This document shows, one piece after another, positions 26,977 to 36,866 of a DNA stretch of 64,000 nt. Below the pieces are notes generated by a model, which saw nothing but the letters and a program-made list of their open reading frames with translations, did not search any database and was not told where the DNA came from. Source of the stretch: Collinsella sp. TF08-11AT (GTDB taxonomy: Bacteria; Actinomycetota; Coriobacteriia; Coriobacteriales; Coriobacteriaceae). Numbering within the stretch: position 1 is the first letter of the stretch; every line of letters begins with the position of its first letter. Made by a program: the position numbers and the translations under genes. The stretch spans positions 403,107 to 467,106 of the forward strand of contig NZ_QSRL01000001.1 of assembly GCF_003437035.1 (NCBI RefSeq), read 5' to 3'.

Positions 26977-28620
26977 TTATTTTTCACGGCGACCTCCTCC
27001 CCGCTTGATGACGAGCGCGGCAACAATAGCCGCCACTCCGATGGCAGCCAAAACCGCCACCAGCACCAACGTTCTATCTCCCGTCGAGGGCATAAAGCCT
27101 CGACTTACTTCTTTACTTGGGGTGTTGAGCACCGAAAGTTCAATCAAACCCGTCCCGGCATCGGCAGTATCAACCCGCAGAGGGCTTTCGACCGATACGG
27201 TCACCTTGGGCTTCGCGGCCGCCACCTGTTTAACGTCCAGGCCCTCGGCCGTAACCGTCACCGTACGCTTGCCTTCAAAGGCGGTGTATCCCTTGGGAGC
27301 CGCGACCTCCTCGACGGTGTAGACATCCGCGTCCACACCGGTCAATTCCACATGGCCATCCGCGCCCGTGGTGACGCACGCGTCGGCATCCGTCGACCAC
27401 GAGCCGTCAGTCGTTAGAATGCGCCCGCGGTCATCGATGATGCGCAGCTTGGCGCCCGCGAGCGGCTTATCGTCTGAGCTTGAGCGCTTGATCAGACTGA
27501 GACCCCAGGTGTAGGCGCACGCGTCATCGCTCGGCGTGCGGGTGAAGCCGGCGTCGCCGGACTGGCCGGCGAGGGGGGAGCGCGGGTAACGCAGGTAGAC
27601 CTCGTTGGGGTTGCCCTTCGCGATGCCGTGGTTGCACGCGCTGTTGAGCGGCGCGTTGTACACTGCGACCACGCGGGCGCCCGCGGTAAAGGCGTCGGCC
27701 CCGCCGAGCGCGGCGATCAGGTCGCCGGTGCGCACGATGAAGGCATTGCCCTCGACCGAGACCTTGCACTGTGAAGTTATGTCTGTCCACCCTTTAGCCG
27801 GCGCCGAGCTGGCATTGCCGCCCTCACATGCGACGGCGTCGAAGCCGCCGTCCGCGCCCGCCGCCACGTACACGCGCATGCTCGCAGCCACCTTGGAGGG
27901 ATCGAGCCCCGCACTCATGGTGTCGACGAACTGCACCGCGTAGGTGTCGTAGGCCGTGAGGCCGGCCGGGACCGTGGCCGACAGGCGCCAATAGAGGTCG
28001 TCGGCGACCGTGGCGTCGGCGGCCTTCTGCCATGCGGCGGCGCTGTCCTCCAGCACGTGCTTGGCCACCTTGGGGGTCGCGGCCTTGGGCTTGACGGCGA
28101 CCGCACTGCCGCCGACCAGAGCCATGATCGGCGCGGTGCCGGCCTCGTTCTGGGCGACGGCGCCGTCGTCGGCGACGATGAGCCAGTAGCCGCAGGGCAG
28201 CTCGGCCGCCGTGCCCGCCTTAAGGGCCACAGACACGGCACCGGTATTGCATATCGCTCTGGCGAGTTTTGCCGCCAGCGCGGTCGTCATGTGTCCGTCG
28301 GCATTCATCCATTCGGCAGCCACTTGCGCCGTCGAGACCGTGCTGTCGAGCCCCGCATCATGAAGCACGGGGAGAACGGCCTGGCGAACGGCATCATTCG
28401 CCCACGTTACGTCAGTTGCAATTTTTTGGTCAGTATCGGCGTCGTCGACAACGGTCGCCGAAAGGAGCTGGTACGCGTCATACCGCGTCGCAACCGTACC
28501 GTCCACCGTAATGGCTCCGGTGTCGGCAGCATGGGCCGCCCCAGGGGCAATCGCGAAAGAGAAGACGGCAGCCATGGCTATTACCACAACGTTCAACAAA
28601 TGACGAAGCATCTTACTCAC
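26977..28620 (-). CDS. Second pilin-type sorted surface protein
   Basis: The 547-residue protein has a signal peptide (MLRHLLNVVVIAMAAVFSFA, then APGAAHA), a pilin-like N-terminal domain resembling that of the gene below it, and E-box YTVEEVAAPKGY in a SpaA/Cna-B-like domain. The tail is FMPSTGD plus a membrane segment and RGGGRREK, a variant sorting signal. A GTG at 28618-28620 with GAGGTGG five bases upstream is taken as the start; an ATG at 28611 is the alternative. The start overlaps the stop of the preceding adhesin gene (GTGAGTAA), so the genes are translationally coupled. Confidence 0.8.
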   Translation of the reverse strand: MSKMLRHLLNVVVIAMAAVFSFAIAPGAAHAADTGAITVDGTVATRYDAYQLLSATVVDDADTDQKIATDVTWANDAVRQAVLPVLHDAGLDSTVSTAQVAAEWMNADGHMTTALAAKLARAICNTGAVSVALKAGTAAELPCGYWLIVADDGAVAQNEAGTAPIMALVGGSAVAVKPKAATPKVAKHVLEDSAAAWQKAADATVADDLYWRLSATVPAGLTAYDTYAVQFVDTMSAGLDPSKVAASMRVYVAAGADGGFDAVACEGGNASSAPAKGWTDITSQCKVSVEGNAFIVRTGDLIAALGGADAFTAGARVVAVYNAPLNSACNHGIAKGNPNEVYLRYPRSPLAGQSGDAGFTRTPSDDACAYTWGLSLIKRSSSDDKPLAGAKLRIIDDRGRILTTDGSWSTDADACVTTGADGHVELTGVDADVYTVEEVAAPKGYTAFEGKRTVTVTAEGLDVKQVAAAKPKVTVSVESPLRVDTADAGTGLIELSVLNTPSKEVSRGFMPSTGDRTLVLVAVLAAIGVAAIVAALVIKRGGGRREK

Positions 28621-31519
28621 GACTACCACCTCGATCCCGATCGCGATGGCAACGAGCATGCATCCATGTCGCAGCAAAACACAGCATCGAAGCGCCGGCC
28701 AGATACGTCATAGTCAAGCCAGCCCCGCCCGCCTCGGGAAGCGTGGTCGAATACTTATTGGTAAAGGTCGGTGGGGTTGTAGAGCCGTTGTCGTAGGTGA
28801 CCTCGGTGCTTAGCTCTCCTTCTCCATTAGTCACGACAACCTTAACCTCATGTTTGGTCGTGTCATAGGCGATGTGGTCCTTGACATTGTTCTCGGCACC
28901 CTCGGGGACGACCTCGGAGATGGTGTAGCGATACTCGCCGGCCTTGTTGTACTTGACGTTGAAGGAGACGTTGCCCTCTGCGTCATTGGTCGCCGTCTGG
29001 AACACTTTGTCCTCGGCGTTCTTGAGCGCGAACGAGAACTGCCTCGCCTTGAAGGTGCCACCGTCGAGCACCTTCTTCGCTTTGATGACCGCAGACCCCG
29101 CCAAACGATTGTCGTAGACCCAGATCTCGTCCTTCTTGGCGTCACCGATGATCTCCGCGTCGACGACGAGGTTCTTTGCCTTAGTAAGCGCTGCTTGGTA
29201 TTCATCGTCGCTCGCGCTGCCCTTGAGCATGATCCACGTGGGGCTTGCCACAGCGTAGCCTTCGGGCGCATCCGTCTCCACGAGCTGGTAGAGCACGCAA
29301 TTGCTCATCGCCTTGTCTCTTGTACCGAATGAGATCTTGCCATTGGCGTCGGTCTTAGCGGTTTCAAACCTAGTCCTTGCATTCTCGATACCTACCGTTG
29401 CGACCTGATCCATGTTCACGCTATAGAGCGTGAATTCAGCTCCCCCTAGCGTCGCTCCAACCTGCTGCGCATCGTACTTGGTCATCGTGATGCCGTAACC
29501 ATTGCCACCCGCACTGGCGGAAGCCCTCTGGATGGTCCATATTTGATCGTCGATCGCTGTGCCTTCCGTCACGCCCGTAAGTTCTGCGGTATTGGAAAGA
29601 GGCACCTTATCATTGGGGTTTCCGGTCGGGATAACCTCGTACTCGACCTTAAGGTATTTCTTGTCGGGCACATCAAGCGTCAACTTCGTGCGCGCGCCAG
29701 TATTGTCTGGAACCTGCTCCATCTTAGACGAATAGTCCTTCTGGGACAGCGCAACCCAGCCACCGTTCACGCACTCATAGACCTTAAGCGTCGACGGCAC
29801 CAACGTGCACTTGGCATCCATGGTATCGACGAGCTCAAGGAAGTCGGTGCCATTTTTAAGAGCAACGGCAGACTCGTTAACCAAGATGGTGTACTTGATG
29901 CGATTGCTATTACTAACCTGTTCACCAGTCTTTTTGATTACGTTGTTCTTGACAGTGACAGTGCCGCTGCCGGATTCGAACTTCTTGCTTCCCGACTCGG
30001 CGCTGGCGGTGTTGGTGAACTTCACCTCGTTCGTAGAGGTGTCGAGCTCGCCGCGCTTGACCGCCGTCTGATATGTAAGCTTGGCGTAACCAGCATATTC
30101 GCCGAGCTCCGTCGTAGGGATGGAGAAGGTGACCGTGTTGCCGTCGTTTTTTACGTTGCCGGCGGCAAGCGTCTGACCCGTAACGACCTCCTTGGCCTCG
30201 CCTCCACGCCCAAGGCCCTTATGCAGATCGTAGGGATTCTGTACGAGCGTGAACTTTGCGGAATTCGCGACATAGCTCATAGCGTTCGGAAGGGTGTCGA
30301 CGATATTCAGAGGTTTGCTGTCGAGCTTTCCGGCTCCATAGTATTCTCCGACCTCACTCTTCTGACGGTTCGCGTACACCGTCCACTCGACAATCCATGC
30401 GCCCTTCTCGTCCGAGTCGTCGACGTCACTCCAGTCGAATTTTTCATTCCAAGTTACCTTCGTCTCAGCTTCCGGCTTCTCGACCGCGGGCGTCGTTTCC
30501 TTGTTGACGACATACATTGGGCTATCGGTGTAGTACGGCCAACCGCCATTCTGCCCCGGCACCGTAACAGATGCGAAGTTCGAGTACCAGCCCGGCAGCG
30601 CATCAGAAGTGGTAGTGTACGTGATGTCGGCGTAATCCTCGTTCGCGAGAGCCGCCTTCACCTTGTCGTTAATGTTTATGTCGAGGTTGAAGTTTCTTTT
30701 GTGCCCATCCTTCTGTACGACGTTATTTCCATCTTTCAACTCATTTGTCGTCAGCTTCCAGTCGTCGCCTCGAACTAGCTCAGTTTTGCCAATCTTGATC
30801 TTTATTGAGTTGACATCAACACCGATATCTTGTTTCCACGCCGATTGAAACGTATCCTTCACCGTCACCTTATCAAGGTTGGCCGCATTGACAATAGCTT
30901 TCAGCGCCACGCGCGTCTTCCACTTCGCCTCGCCAGTTGTTGAAGCGTTCTCTCGACCCACGAGTTCCTTGGTGATCGGTGTGTCCACCAACTGCGGCGT
31001 AAACTCACCTTTACCAGTGCCGGAAACGGAACCATCGTGCTCGATCGTTGCGCTGTTGCGCACGGTGTCATACGAACCCGTTTCATTCATCTTGGTGTGA
31101 TAAACAATGCGATAGGTGATGTACTTATCCTCAAGGTTGTCCGAGAACTTGTAGGTAAAGGATTTCTCAGACTGATCGAGCTCGCCGGTGGCAAGAACAG
31201 TCGACCCCGAGCTGCCTTTATAAACCGTATAGTTCCCCGTATACGTTTGCTTTTCGTCCAGATGGTCAGTGAACGTGTAACCGCTCATATCGGCCTTGAG
31301 CTCACCTTGGTTGAGCGTGACCGTCCACGTGATGTCGGACGGCGTGCCCGAGCCGTTGGACTTGTTGATCATGTCATAGCGGAACTTGCTGGGAGCAACA
31401 GTCACAGAGCCGTGTTGGCGATCGCTCGAGCTGCCCCACTCCCACGTTGCCGTGTTCTTGGATGCGTCCTGCTCGTCGACAAATTCGCCGTTACCCGCGG
31501 AGACACCGCTCTTCAGCAC
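28613..31519 (-). CDS. Large pilus adhesin, 3' part (frame-shifted from its start)
   Basis: This 968-codon stretch is the C-terminal part of a large surface protein whose start lies in the frame at 31513-32358. It contains many Ig-like repeats, an E-box YQLVETDAPEGYAV, and a streptococcal-type isopeptide pilin domain near the C-terminus (YRYTISEVVPEG, HIAYDTTKHEVKV, FTNKYS). The sorting signal is LPEAGG plus membrane helix and RCHRDRDR. It lacks its own signal peptide, so it is not exported alone. Adding one G to the tract at 31543-31548 rejoins both parts into a protein of about 1248 residues. Confidence 0.82.
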   Translation of the reverse strand: MLKSGVSAGNGEFVDEQDASKNTATWEWGSSSDRQHGSVTVAPSKFRYDMINKSNGSGTPSDITWTVTLNQGELKADMSGYTFTDHLDEKQTYTGNYTVYKGSSGSTVLATGELDQSEKSFTYKFSDNLEDKYITYRIVYHTKMNETGSYDTVRNSATIEHDGSVSGTGKGEFTPQLVDTPITKELVGRENASTTGEAKWKTRVALKAIVNAANLDKVTVKDTFQSAWKQDIGVDVNSIKIKIGKTELVRGDDWKLTTNELKDGNNVVQKDGHKRNFNLDININDKVKAALANEDYADITYTTTSDALPGWYSNFASVTVPGQNGGWPYYTDSPMYVVNKETTPAVEKPEAETKVTWNEKFDWSDVDDSDEKGAWIVEWTVYANRQKSEVGEYYGAGKLDSKPLNIVDTLPNAMSYVANSAKFTLVQNPYDLHKGLGRGGEAKEVVTGQTLAAGNVKNDGNTVTFSIPTTELGEYAGYAKLTYQTAVKRGELDTSTNEVKFTNTASAESGSKKFESGSGTVTVKNNVIKKTGEQVSNSNRIKYTILVNESAVALKNGTDFLELVDTMDAKCTLVPSTLKVYECVNGGWVALSQKDYSSKMEQVPDNTGARTKLTLDVPDKKYLKVEYEVIPTGNPNDKVPLSNTAELTGVTEGTAIDDQIWTIQRASASAGGNGYGITMTKYDAQQVGATLGGAEFTLYSVNMDQVATVGIENARTRFETAKTDANGKISFGTRDKAMSNCVLYQLVETDAPEGYAVASPTWIMLKGSASDDEYQAALTKAKNLVVDAEIIGDAKKDEIWVYDNRLAGSAVIKAKKVLDGGTFKARQFSFALKNAEDKVFQTATNDAEGNVSFNVKYNKAGEYRYTISEVVPEGAENNVKDHIAYDTTKHEVKVVVTNGEGELSTEVTYDNGSTTPPTFTNKYSTTLPEAGGAGLTMTYLAGASMLCFAATWMHARCHRDRDRGGSRE

Positions 31520-32358
31520 CGTCTCATACGTGATCGTGTGCTCCCCCCGGAAAGGTTGCCCAGATTGTCAATGGTCGCAGTCTGACCGTCGATCGTCGGC
31601 TGCGGATCGAGCTTCTTGCCATCGAGCGTGAAGCTGCCGCTCACGAAGCTGAAGTTGTCACCCAGCACGTCAGTGAACTTGACGTTCGTAGCGTACGACT
31701 CGACGGTGAGCTTAACAGACCAGGTGACCTTGGCCACGCCGTCGGCTCCCTGGGAGAAGGCTCCCGATTTCTTCCCTTTGACGGCGCCATCCGTAGTTGG
31801 AATATTGATTGATCCCGCACCGGGGAACTTGATAGGTGTACTGCTGTCCGAGCCAGCGTTCTTATTTGCTAACTCAAATGAAAAATTGGCTCCGACAACA
31901 ATTTCCGCAGGGTTTTTGTCAAGCCAGCTCTTATCAAACGTAAAGATGACCTTATTGTCCTTGATCTCCCACGTACCAGCCTTTTCGGCAGTAGCCTCCG
32001 GACCCTCCATGAGGTCGCCACCGGCGTTATCGTCAATGACTATGGTATCGGGGAGCTTGTAGACAGCGATGTAGTTCTGAGGCGTAGGCGCCTTACCGCT
32101 TATGAACCGTGCCGAGAAAGCTCCATAGAGCTTCGAAGTAGACGTTACGGCAGTACCGCCCAAAGGCTTATTATGGTTCTCATCGGTATACAACTTGACC
32201 TCAACCGTTGCCGTATCGCCGTTGATCACAATCGGCGTCGGCGTCGTCACGTCATCGGCGCGCACGGGGGCTGCACCGTGAAACACTGCGGCGGTGAGGC
32301 CAATTAGAATGAAGATCAGGGCCGCCATACCCAGCGACCGTGAGCGGTGTGCGTCCAT
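31513..32358 (-). CDS. Large pilus adhesin, 5' part (truncated by frameshift)
   Basis: The 281-codon frame has a signal peptide (GMAALIFILIGLTAAVFHGA, cleavage near PVRADD). A domain of Ig-like strands follows, including KWDYKS-like blocks such as VKFTDVLGDNFSFVSG. At IDNLGNLSGG it leaves the frame and ends after 12 codons unrelated to the family (STRSRMRRC). The correct continuation EHTITYETVLKSG is in the next frame. The break falls exactly in a run of six Gs on the coding strand. The gene heads the leftward operon and is probably the pilus tip adhesin, switched off in this sequence. Confidence 0.82.
   Translation of the reverse strand: MDAHRSRSLGMAALIFILIGLTAAVFHGAAPVRADDVTTPTPIVINGDTATVEVKLYTDENHNKPLGGTAVTSTSKLYGAFSARFISGKAPTPQNYIAVYKLPDTIVIDDNAGGDLMEGPEATAEKAGTWEIKDNKVIFTFDKSWLDKNPAEIVVGANFSFELANKNAGSDSSTPIKFPGAGSINIPTTDGAVKGKKSGAFSQGADGVAKVTWSVKLTVESYATNVKFTDVLGDNFSFVSGSFTLDGKKLDPQPTIDGQTATIDNLGNLSGGSTRSRMRRC
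31543..31548. repeat. Six-base G tract (coding strand) at the adhesin frameshift
   Basis: CCCCCC on the plus strand, GGGGGG on the coding strand, at the exact junction of the two adhesin frames. A seventh G, or four Gs, would restore one reading frame. Confidence 0.8.
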
Positions 32359-32717
32359 AGTTGTCCCCTAATTCCTACAACACAGTGTGGAATACGGCGA
32401 ATCGTCGGATCGAACACAACCCCAACATCAACGAGAACCTACCTAGCGCATTGCAAGAACCCACTGGGGAGCAACTTCTAAGACGGTTCGTCTATGCCAC
32501 AATGCATAACATACAATATAGATACCAGTCATGTAAACCGCAGGTAAAGAGGTCTTTTAATTTAATACCAGTTGGTATTTACCTGTTAACGGTTTTGTAT
32601 CAAAGCAGTTGCATTTCAATGATTCGTGTATATGTTTAAACAACTTAACTTTGACCGAAAAGCCGATCAGAGGGATAGTCGCCTCAGCTGTGGTGCAAAC
32701 GAACCTTTCCCCTTACA
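32359..32717. promoter_or_regulatory. Non-coding AT-rich region upstream of the pilus operon
   Basis: No gene is supported; a 92-codon plus-strand frame from 32361 has no ribosome-binding site or protein pattern. A perfect palindrome AATACCAGTTGGTATT lies at 32564-32579, with a further ATACCAG at 32522-32528. It resembles the ATACCAATTGGTT site at 410-422 upstream of the secreted-protein gene. It is a plausible shared operator of surface genes, by inference. Confidence 0.45.
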
Positions 32718-32756
32718 CCAAAAAAGGGCGCCGACCACGATGGTCGACGCCCTTTC
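32718..32756 (-). terminator. Terminator of typA
   Basis: AAGGGCG...CGCCCTT with CGACCA/TGGTCG inside forms a strong stem, followed on the minus strand by TTTTTTGG, 27 bases after the stop codon. Confidence 0.92.
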
Positions 32757-32782
32757 TTGTTAGTCGCTATAAAGCCCAGCGC

Positions 32783-34621
<1,839 letters not shown>

Positions 34622-34738
34622 GTAGTTCCCCTATCTTCTATCCATATACAAACGGCACGCGTATGCGACCCGCCCAGCAACACAACGCTCAGCGGGAATA
34701 TTGAGCCTTTTACCGAAAACTCGTTTATTTTAGCGATT

Positions 34739-35188
34739 TTAGATAAGAGGGGTTTCCTCACCTGCAGGTTCAGGGTCGCTCCACATAAAACCATCGCCGG
34801 CACCCATGCCCTCATACAGCACGTATGCCGAAAAACCACTCTCGAGCGTGGTTTCGAAGAAGCTCACGAGCAGAGCATCGTGATAGCCGCCGTCAATCTC
34901 AACGCAGCCGGTGTAGCCGATGGCATAGCGGGCGATACGGCCCAGGCCCTCGTCCTTAAGACCCATCTTGTGCTCGGAGATAAAGTTGGTAGCCGCCTCG
35001 AGGCACGCCTCTTCGCCATCCTCATCGAGCGCCGCCAGATAACGGTTGGAAGCGGCATCCTCAATTGCCACGACCACGCCAGGGTTTTCACCGGCGGCCA
35101 GGTCGTCCAAGAACGCACCGATCAGGTCACACACCATGGCGTCGAGCTCGGCGGAGACGTTACCGGCGTCCTGCATATCCTGTGCCAT
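34739..35188 (-). CDS. Conserved-looking protein of unknown function
   Basis: The 149-residue acidic, soluble protein has no signal peptide or membrane segment. It contains the mixed helix and strand pattern YRYLAALD-like NRYLAALDEDGE and IDGGYHDALLVSFFE. GGAAGG lies seven bases before the ATG. It is the third gene of a small leftward operon with a membrane protein and a DUF151 protein and lies just before typA. Nothing in the sequence points to a function. Confidence 0.65.
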   Translation of the reverse strand: MAQDMQDAGNVSAELDAMVCDLIGAFLDDLAAGENPGVVVAIEDAASNRYLAALDEDGEEACLEAATNFISEHKMGLKDEGLGRIARYAIGYTGCVEIDGGYHDALLVSFFETTLESGFSAYVLYEGMGAGDGFMWSDPEPAGEETPLI

Positions 35189-35218
35189 CTTTAGACCTTC
35201 CCATCGAGTCTGGCGTCG

Positions 35219-35575
35219 TTACAGTTCTTGCGCCTCGGCGGCGATCTTGGCGGCAGCGTCGCGGGCGCGCATCATATCCATCGCGCGCTTGTCGAGCACC
35301 TTGATCTGACTGGTCAGCATTACCGCATCGACCACGCCCCAGATCACGAGGCCCGTAGAGATCGAAAACCCAAGCGCACCAACTGTACCACGAAGGCGCG
35401 AGCAGATTGCCGCGACAAGGGCGGAGATGACAACCATCTTGATAAACGAGCCGCGGCGTTCGCGAAGCGTGCGGGCCTGCGTCACATAGGCAATGCGAGC
35501 CGCCTCAGAAGCCTCCGAGCGCATCTGGGCCTCGCGGGCGATCGCAGCCGCCTCGGCCGACATACCGCCGGCCAT
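35219..35575 (-). CDS. Small membrane protein of unknown function
   Basis: The 118-residue protein has a charged helical N-terminus (EAAAIAREAQMRSEASEAAR), two hydrophobic segments (about residues 45-60 and 68-88) and a charged C-terminal helix ending KIAAEAQEL. The start at 35575 has GGAG nine bases upstream; an ATG at 35608 abuts the stop of the DUF151 gene and could give translational coupling instead. Gene spacing of 30 bases on one side supports an operon. Confidence 0.62.
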   Translation of the reverse strand: MAGGMSAEAAAIAREAQMRSEASEAARIAYVTQARTLRERRGSFIKMVVISALVAAICSRLRGTVGALGFSISTGLVIWGVVDAVMLTSQIKVLDKRAMDMMRARDAAAKIAAEAQEL

Positions 35576-35608
35576 CAGCGAACACTCCGCATCCTGGCCG
35601 CCCCGCAT

Positions 35609-36109
35609 TTAGAAATCATCGGGGGAGAGCGTATGGACGAACTCGTCGAACTTCTCGAACTCCTGCTCGTCGTCGACTTCCTCGGCGTGGGTAGAAACAG
35701 TGCCCAGGCGATTCATGATGTCGTCCTCCACAAACATGGGGGCATTGCTGCGCACGGCAAGAGCAATGGCATCACTGGGACGGGCGTCGATCTTGCACTC
35801 GTCACCATCGGCCAGTACGACGATCGTCGCGTAGAACACCGGCGGCTCGGCGCGAACGATCTCGATGCGCTCGAGCTTGGCGCCCAGGGCGCCAACAGTA
35901 TCGAGCAACAGGTCATGGGTAATCGGGCGCTCGGCTCGGCCGCTATCGATGCCACGGCTGATTGCCGCAGCCTCAAACGAACCAGTCTGAATGGAAAGGG
36001 AACGCAGCGGCGCGGGCGAGTCCGATTTGCTGCTGCGCTCACGAAGCACGATAAGCGATGGCACGGGACCGGCGGCCATGACGATGGTCTCTATGTCGAC
36101 ACGAACCAT
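35609..36109 (-). CDS. Bifunctional nuclease family protein (DUF151)
   Basis: The 166-residue protein belongs to the DUF151/BFN family. Its conserved part includes RPITHDLLLDTVGALGAKLERIEI and ARPSDAIALAVRSNAPMFVEDDIM, here read as THDLLLDTV and RPSDAIALAVR. Family members have been reported to have nuclease activity in some bacteria and plants, but the role in actinobacteria is not settled. The ATG at 36109 has GGAGGTG four bases upstream, so the longer frame is rejected. It heads the three-gene operon. Confidence 0.85.
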   Translation of the reverse strand: MVRVDIETIVMAAGPVPSLIVLRERSSKSDSPAPLRSLSIQTGSFEAAAISRGIDSGRAERPITHDLLLDTVGALGAKLERIEIVRAEPPVFYATIVVLADGDECKIDARPSDAIALAVRSNAPMFVEDDIMNRLGTVSTHAEEVDDEQEFEKFDEFVHTLSPDDF

Positions 36110-36222
36110 GGAACACCTCCGGTACGTAGCGGTTAACACGCGGCAGCCCGCCGCATTGAATAGCTATACTACCCAATCTTTCGCACAGCACACAAAACCA
36201 AAATGAGATTTATCGCAGACAA

Positions 36223-36254
36223 GAAAAAAGCCCCGAGGCAACGCCCCAGGGCTC
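36223..36254 (-). terminator. Terminator after the tRNA-Ile/Ala cluster
   Basis: AGCCCTGGGGC-GTT-GCCTCGGGGCT with TTTTTTC on the minus strand lies 13 bases after the first tRNA-Ile. Confidence 0.9.
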
Positions 36255-36267
36255 TTCACAGTTTTGA

Positions 36268-36344
36268 TGGTGGACCTGACAAGATTCGAACTTGTGACCT
36301 CCCGGTTATCAGCCGGACGCTCTAACCAACTGAGCTACAGGTCC
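36268..36344 (-). tRNA. tRNA-Ile (anticodon GAT), copy 1
   Basis: The 77-base cloverleaf has acceptor GGACCTG/CAGGTCC, anticodon loop CTGATAA, T-loop GTTCGAATC, discriminator A and encoded CCA. It is identical to the copy at 36492-36568. Confidence 0.97.
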
Positions 36345-36348
36345 ATCA

Positions 36349-36424
36349 TGGTGGAGGTTAGGGGGATCGAACCCCTGACCTCAGGCTTGCAAAGCCCGCG
36401 CTCTCCCAGCTGAGCTAAACCCCC
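36349..36424 (-). tRNA. tRNA-Ala (anticodon TGC)
   Basis: The 76-base cloverleaf has acceptor GGGGGTT/AACCTCC, anticodon loop TTTGCAA, T-loop GTTCGATCC and encoded CCA. It lies five bases from tRNA-Ile copy 1. Confidence 0.97.
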
Positions 36425-36435
36425 ACGGAGACAGT

Positions 36436-36480
36436 AATAAACACCCCAGCGGCGACTCGGCTCTCGCTGGGGTGTTTATT
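36436..36480 (-). terminator. Strong hairpin between tRNA-Ile copy 2 and tRNA-Ala
   Basis: AATAAACACCCCAGCG and CGCTGGGGTGTTTATT form a 16-bp stem around a 13-base loop. It can end transcription of the upstream tRNA-Ile, so the other two tRNAs may have their own promoter. Confidence 0.75.
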
Positions 36481-36491
36481 GCGAAAGAAAG

Positions 36492-36568
36492 TGGTGGACC
36501 TGACAAGATTCGAACTTGTGACCTCCCGGTTATCAGCCGGACGCTCTAACCAACTGAGCTACAGGTCC
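36492..36568 (-). tRNA. tRNA-Ile (anticodon GAT), copy 2
   Basis: Same 77-base sequence as the copy at 36268-36344, with encoded CCA, separated from tRNA-Ala by a strong hairpin. Confidence 0.97.
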
Positions 36569-36639
36569 ATCGCGCAAGGGATATATTAGACGAGTCGTTA
36601 CGCGCGCGTCAACAACTTTTTTGAAAATCTTTGAGGGGT

Positions 36640-36775
36640 GTGTCAGACGGCTGGGCGAGATAGGTTAGGTTTGCTGCTCGGGCAGTCCTGCGCAAGACGA
36701 AGGCCACATTAAGTGGCCTTCTTTGCGTGCGGAACTCGCGACAAACCTAACCCATCTCGCCCAGCCGTCTGACAC
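36640..36775. repeat. 136-bp palindromic element between tRNA-Ile and gyrA
   Basis: Outer arms of 34 bases starting GTGTCAGACGGCTGGGCGAG match as reverse complements at 33 of 34 positions. A separate inner hairpin GAAGGCCAC-ATTAA-GTGGCCTTC sits at 36699-36721. No open frame is present. The size and shape fit a MITE-like element or a structured RNA. Confidence 0.7.
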
Positions 36776-36792
36776 GGGGCTCCAAGCTTGTC

Positions 36793-36826
36793 AAAAAAGC
36801 GGTCGGCGCGCAGGTGCGCCGACCGC
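36793..36826 (-). terminator. Terminator of gyrA
   Basis: GCGGTCGGCGC...GCGCCGACCGC forms an 11-bp stem, followed on the minus strand by TTTTTTGAC, 40 bases after the stop codon. Confidence 0.93.
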
Positions 36827-36866
36827 CGATATATGGGGTCTGATATTTTCTACCAGCTAGGGCCTC

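Noticed and set aside
32361-32639. 92-codon plus-strand frame upstream of the pilus operon
   Set aside because: It has no ribosome-binding site and no protein pattern. The region looks regulatory and AT-rich.
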